Positions 15,836 to 23,103 of a DNA stretch of 64,000 nucleotides are shown here, piece after piece; within the stretch, counting starts at the first letter, position 1; each line of letters begins with the position of its first letter. The notes beneath the pieces are model-generated. The model saw nothing but the letters and a program-made list of their open reading frames with translations, was not told where the DNA came from and ran no database searches. The stretch is taken from the NCBI RefSeq assembly GCF_040907265.1, contig NZ_JBFOHP010000002.1, forward strand, positions 1,860,001-1,924,000. Reading direction: 5' to 3'. Origin of the DNA: Streptomyces sclerotialus (GTDB lineage Bacteria > Actinomycetota > Actinomycetes > Streptomycetales > Streptomycetaceae). Position numbers and translations under genes: made by a program.

Positions 15836-17308
15836 ATGGCCGACAGCACGGACCCGCGCACCGCACCGCCCCCTCCCCCACCGCCGGGGACCACCGCACC
15901 CGACGACGCCTACCTGGAGAAGCGCGCGCTGCGCCGGGGCAGCGCCGGGCCGCTGCTGCTGACCGGCCTGGGCGTGGCGTACGTCGTCTCCGGCGACTTC
16001 TCCGGCTGGAACAACGGCCTGGCCCAGGGCGGCTTCGGCGGCCTGGCGCTGGCCGCCCTGCTGATGGGCCTGATGTACACCTGCCTGGTCTTCGCGCTGG
16101 CGGAGCTGGCGTCCGTGCTGCCCACGGCGGGCGGCGGCTACGGCTTCGCGCGCAGAGCGCTCGGCACCTGGGGCGGCTTCCTCACCGGTACCGCCATCCT
16201 CATCGAGTACGTCCTCGCGCCCGCCGCGATCTCCATCTTCATCGGCGACTACGTCGAGTCCCTCGGCCTCTTCGGGCTGACGTCCAGCTGGCCGGTCTAC
16301 CTCGCCTGCTTCGTGATATTCATCGGCATCCACCTGTGGGGCGTCGGCGAGGCACTGCGCTTCAGCCTGGTCGTCACCGCCGTCGCGGTCGCCGCACTGA
16401 TCGTCTTCGCGCTCGCCGCGGTCACCGACTTCCACGTGAGCGGCCTGAACGACATCCCGGCCGACAAGGACGCCTTCGGCGCGTCCTCCTGGCTGCCCTT
16501 CGGCATCCTCGGCATCTGGGCCGCCTTCCCCTTCGGCATGTGGTTCTTCCTCGGCGTGGAGGGCGTACCGCTGGCCGCCGAGGAGACCAAGGACCCGGCC
16601 CGTACGCTGCCGAAGGCGATGGCCGCCGCGATCGGCATCCTGCTCCTCCTCGCCCTGGTCACCTTCCTCACCGCGACCGGGGCGCGCGGCGCCGCCGCCC
16701 TCCAGTCCGTCGGCGACCCGCTGGTCCAGGCGCTCCAGCCGCACGGCGAGCCCACCGTCGCCTCCCGCATCGTCAACTACGCGGGCCTGGCCGGCCTGAT
16801 CGCCTCCTTCTTCTCCCTCATCTACGCCGGTTCCCGCCAGCTCTTCGCCCTCTCCCGGGCCGGCTACCTCCCCCGCTTCCTCTCCCTCACCAGCCGCCGC
16901 AAGGCCCCCTACCTGGGGCTTCTCGTCCCCGGCGCGCTGGGCTTCACTCTCGCCGCGGCCACCGGCGACGGCGCCCGCATGCTGAACGTCGCGGTCTTCG
17001 GCGCCACCATCTCCTACGCCCTGATGGCCCTCTCGCACATCGTGCTGCGCCGTCGCGAGCCGGAGCTGCCGCGCCCGTACCGCACCCCCGGCGGCGTCCT
17101 GACCTCCTCGGTCGCCTTCGTCCTCGCCTGCTCGGCGCTGGTGGCGACCTTCCTGGTGGACAAGGAGGCGGCCGTCATCGCACTCGTCGTGTACGCCGTC
17201 GCGCTGGCGTACTTCGCGTTCTACTCACGGCACCGGCTCGTGGCCGCCGCGCCCGAGGAGGAGTTCGCCGCCCTGGCCGCGGCGGAGGCCGAACTCGCAC
17301 GCGACTGA
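15836..17308 (+). CDS. eat: Ethanolamine permease, APC superfamily
   Basis: A 490-residue transporter with about 12 membrane helices after a Pro-rich cytosolic leader. The first helix reads GLGVAYVVSGDFSGWNNGLA, and MWFFLGVEGVPLAAEETKDP is the helix-6/loop signature I associate with Eat-type ethanolamine permeases rather than polyamine or general amino-acid permeases. ATG follows GGCAGGAGC. It stands between epuRI and a gamma-glutamyl hydrolase. S. coelicolor is reported to lack such a permease and to grow poorly on ethanolamine, whereas S. pristinaespiralis has one, so this strain should import ethanolamine actively. Confidence 0.82.
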   Translation: MADSTDPRTAPPPPPPPGTTAPDDAYLEKRALRRGSAGPLLLTGLGVAYVVSGDFSGWNNGLAQGGFGGLALAALLMGLMYTCLVFALAELASVLPTAGGGYGFARRALGTWGGFLTGTAILIEYVLAPAAISIFIGDYVESLGLFGLTSSWPVYLACFVIFIGIHLWGVGEALRFSLVVTAVAVAALIVFALAAVTDFHVSGLNDIPADKDAFGASSWLPFGILGIWAAFPFGMWFFLGVEGVPLAAEETKDPARTLPKAMAAAIGILLLLALVTFLTATGARGAAALQSVGDPLVQALQPHGEPTVASRIVNYAGLAGLIASFFSLIYAGSRQLFALSRAGYLPRFLSLTSRRKAPYLGLLVPGALGFTLAAATGDGARMLNVAVFGATISYALMALSHIVLRRREPELPRPYRTPGGVLTSSVAFVLACSALVATFLVDKEAAVIALVVYAVALAYFAFYSRHRLVAAAPEEEFAALAAAEAELARD

Positions 17309-17349
17309 CCGTCCGCCCACGGCACCGCACTCACCGACCGGAGGTTCCC

Positions 17350-18060
17350 TTGTCCAAGCCGCTCATCGGCGTCAGCACGTACCTGGAGGCCGAGGCCCGC
17401 TGGGGCGTGTGGACGCTCCCGGCCGCACTGCTCCCGGCCGGCTACCACCGGCTGGTGCAGCGGTCCGGCGGCCTCGCCGCCATGCTGCCGCCGCACGAGC
17501 CGGACCTCGGCCGGGACGAGGCCCAGGAGGCGGCCGCGGCCGTCGTGGCCCGCCTGGACGGGGTGGTGCTCGCGGGCGGTCCCGACGTACGGCCGGAGCG
17601 GTACGGCGCGGAGACCGACCCGCGCACCGGGCCGCCCGCCCTCGCCCGCGACGCCTGGGAACTGGCCCTCATCCGGGCGGCGCTGGACTCCGGCACCCCG
17701 CTGCTGGGCATCTGCCGCGGCATGCAGCTGCTGAACGTCGCGCTGGGCGGCACGCTGCACCAGCACCTGGACGGGCACGGCGGCCCGCCCGGCGTCTTCG
17801 CCCACCACCGGATCAAGCCGGTACCGGACACCCTGCTCGCCGCGGCCCTGCCCGAGCCGGTGTCCGTACCGACCTACCACCACCAGTCCGTGGACCGGCT
17901 CGGCCGCGGGCTGCTGGCTTCCGCGTACGCCGAGGACGGCACGGTGGAGGCGCTCGAACTGCCCGGCGCGCCGGCCTTCACGCTGGGCGTGCAGTGGCAC
18001 CCCGAGGCGGGGGACGACCTGCGCGTGATGGAAGCCCTGGTGGCGGCCGCCGCGCGCTGA
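17350..18060 (+). CDS. PuuD-like gamma-glutamyl hydrolase (class-I glutamine amidotransferase fold)
   Basis: A 236-residue cytosolic peptidase C26-family enzyme. The nucleophile Cys lies in LLGICRGMQLLNVALGG, and His/Glu in LGVQWHPEAGDD complete the triad. TTG at 17350 is preceded by GGAGG at good spacing and gives MSKPLIGVST. It lies 41 bp after the permease. E. coli PuuD frees GABA from gamma-glutamyl-GABA; here the expected substrate is gamma-glutamylglycine, releasing glycine and glutamate and closing the ethanolamine route. That substrate is inferred from context. Confidence 0.88.
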   Translation: MSKPLIGVSTYLEAEARWGVWTLPAALLPAGYHRLVQRSGGLAAMLPPHEPDLGRDEAQEAAAAVVARLDGVVLAGGPDVRPERYGAETDPRTGPPALARDAWELALIRAALDSGTPLLGICRGMQLLNVALGGTLHQHLDGHGGPPGVFAHHRIKPVPDTLLAAALPEPVSVPTYHHQSVDRLGRGLLASAYAEDGTVEALELPGAPAFTLGVQWHPEAGDDLRVMEALVAAAAR

Positions 18061-18092
18061 CGTACCGTCAGCGGCACGCGGGAGGCACCGCC

Positions 18093-18647
18093 TCAAAGGC
18101 CGATGTCGTCCGCGACCCCCACCAGCAGCACCCGCGTGCCCGCCTCCCGGGCACGCCAGCGGTGCGTCACCCCGCCCGTGCAGTAGAGCGTGTCGCCGCG
18201 CCCCAGCTCGTACCGCTCCCCCTCGGCCTCCGCCTCCACGGCCCCCTCGACGACGTACAGCAGCTCGTCGTGCGGGTGCCGGAACTCCCGCCCCCACTCG
18301 TGGGCGCCCGTGAACTCCAGCGCGTGCAGCTGCTGTTGCCCGCGGACCAGCGGCCGCACCGTACCCGCGGCGCCGTCCTCCAGCGCGGCCCCGGCCTCCG
18401 CGCGCACCACGTCGACGGACCGGCGGTCCTCCGCAGCGCCGAGCAGCTGCACCGCCGTCGTCCCCAGCGCGTCGGCGATGCGCTGGAGCGAGCGCATGCT
18501 GGGGCGGGCCCGGTCGTTCTCCACCTGACTCAGGAAGGGCTTGGACAGGCCGGTACGGGCCGCCAGCTCGGCGAGCGTGAGGTCCAGCGCCCGGCGGCGG
18601 CGCCGCACCGCCCTGCCGACCTGCGGCGCTTCCTGATCTTCACGCAT
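18093..18647 (-). CDS. XRE-family regulator with C-terminal cupin
   Basis: A 184-residue one-component regulator. The N-terminal HTH_3 domain (LTLAELAARTGLSKPFLSQV, about 22-75) is followed by a cupin_2 barrel (FRHPHDELLYVVEGAVEAEA, then HRWRA) that would bind a small ligand. ATG at 18647 has GAAGGAG upstream; a longer reading into the divergent promoter has no similarity. It ends 33 bp after the hydrolase on the opposite strand and faces away from the propeller gene, which it probably controls through the repeat at 18716-18742. Confidence 0.87.
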   Translation of the reverse strand: MREDQEAPQVGRAVRRRRRALDLTLAELAARTGLSKPFLSQVENDRARPSMRSLQRIADALGTTAVQLLGAAEDRRSVDVVRAEAGAALEDGAAGTVRPLVRGQQQLHALEFTGAHEWGREFRHPHDELLYVVEGAVEAEAEGERYELGRGDTLYCTGGVTHRWRAREAGTRVLLVGVADDIGL

Positions 18648-18715
18648 CCCGCACTCCTTCTCCCCTTTATCACCACGTTCACAGCATTGCCACACACAAC
18701 CCCTAACCTCGAACC

Positions 18716-18742
18716 TGTTTGACGTCATCAAACAAAGTTTGA
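18716..18742. promoter_or_regulatory. Inverted repeat operator, divergent regulator and propeller gene
   Basis: TGTTTGA (18716-18722) and TCAAACA (18728-18734) form a perfect inverted repeat with a 5-bp centre. A third half-site, GTTTGA, lies at 18737-18742, ending 17 bp before the ATG at 18760. It is probably the binding site of the cupin-XRE regulator. Confidence 0.65.
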
Positions 18743-18759
18743 CGAGAGGGACCCCTGCC

Positions 18760-19893
18760 ATGACCGCTGTCGATCAAAACACACGCCGCCGCCGCGGCAC
18801 CGGCCTGCTCGCCCTCGACGAAGAGGCCGCGTACCCCGGCTACACCCTCTACGCACCGCTCACCGGCACCGGCGAGGTCTACCTCGTCGACCTGCACGGC
18901 GAGGTCGTCCACCAGTGGAACCTCCCCTACCGCCCGGGCCGGCACGCCCGCATCCTCCCCAACGGCAACCTGGCCTACAACGGCGTACTCCCGGACCAGG
19001 AAGCGCTGTTCCCGATGTGGCACAAGTACCGCGGCGGCGTCATGCAGGAGGTCACCCCCGACGGCACCGTCGTCCGCGAGCACATCGACCCGCTCCAGCA
19101 CCACGACGCCCACCACCTCGGCGACGGCCGCATCCTCTACGCGGCCCTGGAACCGCTCACCGGCGAGCGGGCCGCGGCGGTACGCGGCGGGGTCCCCGGC
19201 TCCGAGCCGACGACGGCCGACGGCCCGACCGTCTACGCCGACACCCTCAAGGAGGTCGACGCGGACGGCACCGAACTGTGGTCCTGGCGCGTGTCCGACC
19301 ACCTCGACCGCGACGAATACCCCCTCCACCCCGACTACTCCCGCGAGCACTACCCCCTCATCAACGCCGTCCTCCCGCTCGCCGACGGCAACATCCTGGC
19401 CAGCCTCCGCAGCGTCTCCGCGGTCGTCATCATCAGCCGCGAGACCGGCGAGATCCTCTGGCGCACCGAGCCCGGCCTCGTCTCCCAGCAGCACAACCCC
19501 ACCGAACTCCCCAACGGCAACCTCCTCATCTTCGACAACGGCGTCTTCCGCCCACACTGGGACGTCCCCTTCTCCCGCGTCATCGAGGTCGACCGCACCT
19601 CCGGGAAGATCGCCTGGGAGTACCACGACCCGGCCCGCGAAGCCTTCTTCGCGCCCTTCATGGGCAGCGCCCAGCGCCTCCCCAACGGCAACACACTCAT
19701 CTGCGACTCCCCCGCGGGCCGCATCTTCGAAGTCACCGCCGACGGCTACCTCTGCTGGGAGTACGTCGTCCCGCACTTCGGCGGCTACCGCGAGCCCGAG
19801 GTCGGCCGGATCTTCCCGGCCCAGCACAACGCCCTGTTCCGCGCGTACCGTTACGGCGCCGAGGACCTGCCCTGGCTGCCGGTACAGGGGTGA
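18760..19893 (+). CDS. Arylsulfotransferase (ASST)-family beta-propeller protein
   Basis: A 377-residue protein made of repeated propeller blades with the recurring LPNGN motif: ILPNGNLAYNG, TELPNGNLLIFDNG and QRLPNGNTLICDSP. His-rich loops (QHHDAHHLGDGRILY) are present. This matches the ASST/PF05935-like family, whose characterised members move sulfate between phenols using a His. No signal peptide is seen, unlike the periplasmic enzymes, so the activity could differ. ATG at 18760. It is directly followed (3 bp) by an NCS2 permease, suggesting the propeller acts on the imported molecule. Confidence 0.72.
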   Translation: MTAVDQNTRRRRGTGLLALDEEAAYPGYTLYAPLTGTGEVYLVDLHGEVVHQWNLPYRPGRHARILPNGNLAYNGVLPDQEALFPMWHKYRGGVMQEVTPDGTVVREHIDPLQHHDAHHLGDGRILYAALEPLTGERAAAVRGGVPGSEPTTADGPTVYADTLKEVDADGTELWSWRVSDHLDRDEYPLHPDYSREHYPLINAVLPLADGNILASLRSVSAVVIISRETGEILWRTEPGLVSQQHNPTELPNGNLLIFDNGVFRPHWDVPFSRVIEVDRTSGKIAWEYHDPAREAFFAPFMGSAQRLPNGNTLICDSPAGRIFEVTADGYLCWEYVVPHFGGYREPEVGRIFPAQHNALFRAYRYGAEDLPWLPVQG

Positions 19894-19896
19894 CCG

Positions 19897-21225
19897 GTGA
19901 CCGCCCCCGCCGGCACCACCCGTACCGGAGGCGACGCCCCTGACGGCGGACCGACCGGCCCCGACGGCCGGCCGGTCCACCCGGTGGACGAACGCCTCCC
20001 GTTGCTCCGGCTCCTCCCCCTGGCCGCGCAGCACGTCCTCGCGATGCTCGCGGCCCCGGTCTCCACCGCGTTCCTGATCGCCACCGGCCTCGGCCTGCCA
20101 CCCGACCGCACAGCGGCCCTCCTCAGCGCCACACTCGTACTGTGCGGGGCGGGGGCCCTGCTGCAATCCTTCGGAGTCCTGCGGATCGGCGCCCGACTCC
20201 CCTTCATGATGCTGCCGGGCGGCGCGGCGGTGGCCATCTTCCTCCAGATCGCCGACGAACACGGCCCGGCCACGGCATCCGGAGCCGTCCTCATCTCCGC
20301 AACCTTCCTCCTCGCGGTCCTCCCCCTCTACCGCCACATCGTCCGCTTCTTCCCCCCGGTCGTCCTCGGCACCACGGTCCTGCTCATCGGCATCAACATG
20401 GTGAACGTCACCGCCCCGATGATCGCCCACGACACCTGGCTCGCGCTGGTCACCATCGGCGCCACGGCCCTGTGTTACCTCGTACTGCCCGGCGTCTGGC
20501 GCCAGATGTCCGTCCTGGCAGGCATAGCGGCAGGCACCACAGCTGCGCTCATATCGAGTACCGGCATGCAGACCGTCCCCGCCGGCGGCCCGTTCCTCGC
20601 CCTCCCCCACCCCTTCCCCTACGGCGCCCCCCACTTCGATCTCCTCGCCGCCATCCCCCTCATCGTCTTCACCCTCGCCTCGCTCGCCGAGGCCACCGGC
20701 CAGACGGTGCTCAACAGCGAGGCGGTGGGCCGCGAACCGCACCCCGCCCGCGACGTCCCCCGCACGGTCCGCGCCGACGCGCTCACCTCCCTCGCCGCGG
20801 GCCTGCTGGGCACCTCCATCATGGTGACCAGCGCCGAGAACATCGGCATCGTCCAACTCACCCGCGTCCGCAGCCGCTTCGTCACCGCCGGCGCCGGCCT
20901 GCTCCTCGTCCTCATCGGCCTCCTGGCGCCGGTCTCCCGCCTCCTGGCCACCCTCCCCACACCGGTAGTCGGCGGCGCGGGCCTGATCATCTACGCGGTC
21001 ATCGCCGCCATGGGCATCGGCATGCTCCGCCGCACGGAATCCTTCGAGGGCCCAACAACCACAATCGTCGCCCTGACCCTCCTGGCCGGCCTCCTCCCCG
21101 TCCTCACCCCGGAGCTGTACGAACCGCTACCGGTCTGGGCCCGCACCGTATTCGGCAGCGGCGTCCCGGCGGGCGCAATCACAGCGGTACTCCTCACAGC
21201 CCTCTTCACCCGAGACCGAAGATAG
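19897..21225 (+). CDS. NCS2 nucleobase/xanthine-uracil permease family
   Basis: A 442-residue transporter with about 12-14 membrane helices. Characteristic pieces are QHVLAMLAAPVSTAFLIATG in helix 1, the substrate-site helix LASLAEATGQTVLNSEAVG (helix 8 acidic residue), and TSIMVTSAENIGIVQLTRV (motif with Asn and Gln). The GTG start lies 3 bp after the propeller stop, so they are one operon. NCS2 members carry uracil, xanthine, urate or ascorbate by proton or sodium symport; the solute cannot be chosen from sequence. Confidence 0.85.
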   Translation: MTAPAGTTRTGGDAPDGGPTGPDGRPVHPVDERLPLLRLLPLAAQHVLAMLAAPVSTAFLIATGLGLPPDRTAALLSATLVLCGAGALLQSFGVLRIGARLPFMMLPGGAAVAIFLQIADEHGPATASGAVLISATFLLAVLPLYRHIVRFFPPVVLGTTVLLIGINMVNVTAPMIAHDTWLALVTIGATALCYLVLPGVWRQMSVLAGIAAGTTAALISSTGMQTVPAGGPFLALPHPFPYGAPHFDLLAAIPLIVFTLASLAEATGQTVLNSEAVGREPHPARDVPRTVRADALTSLAAGLLGTSIMVTSAENIGIVQLTRVRSRFVTAGAGLLLVLIGLLAPVSRLLATLPTPVVGGAGLIIYAVIAAMGIGMLRRTESFEGPTTTIVALTLLAGLLPVLTPELYEPLPVWARTVFGSGVPAGAITAVLLTALFTRDRR

Positions 21226-21251
21226 ACAGCTCGCGCCCGTAGGGTGCCCAC

Positions 21252-21884
21252 ATGATCCGAGCTGTGGCATTCGATATCGGCGAGACGCTGGTGCGCGACG
21301 ACCGCTACTGGACAGCGTGGGCCGACTGGCTGAACATCCCCCGGCACACGCTGTCCGCCCTCGTCGGCGCGGTCGTCGCCCAGGGCCGCGACAACGCCGA
21401 CGCCGTACGACTGCTGCGCCCCGGCATCGACCTCACCGCTGAGTACCACGCCCGCGAGGCCGCCGGCCGGGGCGAGCAGCTGGACGAGAGCGATCTGTAC
21501 GACGACGTCCGGCCGGCACTGGCCGCGCTCCAGGACGCTGGGCTGCGCGTCATCATCGCCGGCAATCAGACAACGAAGGCCGGCCGGCTGCTGCGAGCCC
21601 TCGACCTGCCCGCGGACGTGGTCGCCACGTCAGGAGAGTGGGGCGTGGCGAAGCCACAGCCGGGATTCTTCGGCCGGATCGTCGCCGCCGCAGGCACCGC
21701 ACCGTACGAGACGGTGTACGTCGGCGATCACCCGGCGAACGACATCGCCCCGGCCGCCGCCGGCCTCCGCACCGCGCACCTTCGCCGCGGCCCCTGGGGC
21801 CACCTGTGGGCCGACACCCCCGAGGCCGCCGCGGCGGACTGGCACATCGACAGCCTGCACGACGTGTTGGCCATCATCCGCTGA
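21252..21884 (+). CDS. HAD-like hydrolase
   Basis: A 210-residue cytosolic HAD-fold protein starting MIRAVAFDIGETLVRDD. Motif I is FDIGETL, so the usual second Asp is replaced by Gly. Motif II lies at IIAGNQT (Asn where Ser/Thr is usual), the motif III Lys in WGVAKPQPGFF, and motif IV in VYVGDHPANDIAPAAAAG-like VGDHPANDI. Loss of the second Asp, the general acid in phosphatases, makes a standard phosphatase role doubtful. It starts 26 bp after the permease stop, so it may belong to that transcript. Confidence 0.8.
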   Translation: MIRAVAFDIGETLVRDDRYWTAWADWLNIPRHTLSALVGAVVAQGRDNADAVRLLRPGIDLTAEYHAREAAGRGEQLDESDLYDDVRPALAALQDAGLRVIIAGNQTTKAGRLLRALDLPADVVATSGEWGVAKPQPGFFGRIVAAAGTAPYETVYVGDHPANDIAPAAAGLRTAHLRRGPWGHLWADTPEAAAADWHIDSLHDVLAIIR

Positions 21885-22049
21885 CCCCTGCCCGACGACG
21901 CGTGCCCGCCGGCGGGTGATGCGGCCGCGATCATGACAGAGGAGAAGTTCGGGAAGAAGAAGCCTCTGAACTGACCATTCGTAGTGCGCCCCCACGGGAT
22001 TCGGACTCTCGACGCCCGTTTCAGGAAAGTGGTGTGAAGCCCGAAGGAA
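21885..22049. other. Intergenic gap with tRNA 3'-end-like fragment
   Basis: The stretch 21990-22015 contains GCGCCCCCACGGGATTCGG, which resembles the minus-strand T-arm of a tRNA gene, but no acceptor stem, anticodon arm or CCA context can be built. It may be a degenerate integration scar or chance. Confidence 0.3.
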
Positions 22050-23033
22050 TCAGGACGTCCCCCGCGTCAACCCCAGCAAATGCCGTGCGGGCCCCGTAGG
22101 GCGTTGGCCCGACGGCCATACCGCTCGTAGATCGCGTCCCAGCCGGATCCCCGGTACCGGGACCTCCACCAGTCTCCGTGCCGCCAGTTCTTCGCCGATC
22201 GCGAGTTCGCTGAGGACCGAGGGGCCTGCGCCGCTTACCGCTGCGGCCTTTACCGCGGTGGTGGAGGCGAGTTCGAGGAGTGGGGGTGCGAGGGGGCCGC
22301 AGGCGGCGAGGGCTGCGTCCAGGACCTGGCGGGTGCCGGAGCCCTGTTCGCGGAGGATCAGGGGCGTCCCCGCCAGCTCGCGGCCGGTCAGCGGGGTGCG
22401 GCGGCGGGACCAGGGGTGGGCGGGGGCGGCCACCACCACCAGGCGGTCGTGGCCGATGACGGCGCCGTCCAGTCCGGACGGTACGTCCAGGCCCTCGACG
22501 AAGCCGAGGTCGGCCTCGCCGGAGAGGACGCGTTCCGCGACCACCGCGGAGTTGCCGGCGGAGAGCGAGACGGCGGTGTCCGGGCGCTGGGTGCGCAGTG
22601 CGATGAGCCAGCCGGGGAGCAGGTACTCGGCGATGGTCATACTCGCGGTCACGCGGAGACGGGAGTCGCGGCGGGCTCGCAGTGCCTGGGCGCCCGCGTC
22701 GAACGCTTCGGCCGCCTCCACGATGCGCCGCGCCCAGTCCGTGACGAGCGTGCCCGCGTCGGTGAGCCGGGAGCCGCGCGGCGAGCGTTCGACGAGGCCG
22801 ACACCCAACTGCGCCTCCATCGCGCGCAGCCGACTGCTCGCGGCGGGCTGGGTGATGCCCAGTTCCTTGGCGGCGCGGCCGAGGCTGCCCAGGCGGGCCA
22901 CGGCGAGCAGCAGTTCCAGTGCGCTCAGTTCCGGGACGCGGTGCGCCAGCCGGCCGGTGTGCGCACCGGCACCGGCAGCCCCGCTACCCCCGTCCGCCGC
23001 GCCGGCCCCGTGCGTCTGCTCCGCTTCACTCAT
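22050..23033 (-). CDS. LysR-family transcriptional regulator
   Basis: A 327-residue regulator. The HTH sits at about residues 36-95 (ELLLAVARLGSLGRAAKELG, then ITQPAASSRLRAMEAQLGV) after an Ala/Gly-rich leader. The C-terminal effector domain is of LysR_substrate type (SGEADLGFVEG). ATG at 23033 lies within a palindrome shared with the divergent TDT exporter, 70 bp away, which is its probable target. Confidence 0.9.
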   Translation of the reverse strand: MSEAEQTHGAGAADGGSGAAGAGAHTGRLAHRVPELSALELLLAVARLGSLGRAAKELGITQPAASSRLRAMEAQLGVGLVERSPRGSRLTDAGTLVTDWARRIVEAAEAFDAGAQALRARRDSRLRVTASMTIAEYLLPGWLIALRTQRPDTAVSLSAGNSAVVAERVLSGEADLGFVEGLDVPSGLDGAVIGHDRLVVVAAPAHPWSRRRTPLTGRELAGTPLILREQGSGTRQVLDAALAACGPLAPPLLELASTTAVKAAAVSGAGPSVLSELAIGEELAARRLVEVPVPGIRLGRDLRAVWPSGQRPTGPARHLLGLTRGTS

Positions 23034-23047
23034 AAGTTCAGTTTATG
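23031..23047. promoter_or_regulatory. Palindrome overlapping the lysR start
   Basis: CATAA-GTTCAGT-TTATG is a perfect 5-bp inverted repeat with a 7-bp centre. Its left arm contains the lysR start codon. A LysR dimer here would both repress itself and act on the divergent transporter. Confidence 0.45.
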
Positions 23048-23103
23048 TCCTCATAGATACAAGGCCCCTGGTGGGGCGGGCCCCGCGGCGGAACGCTGGA
23101 GGC

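Noticed and set aside
14932..18060. Single 1042-codon plus-strand frame ending with the PuuD-like gene
   Set aside because: Only the last 236 codons encode a conserved protein. The rest runs out of frame through epuRI and the permease.
21981..22030. Functional tRNA gene
   Set aside because: Only a T-arm-like string is present; no cloverleaf can be drawn on either strand.
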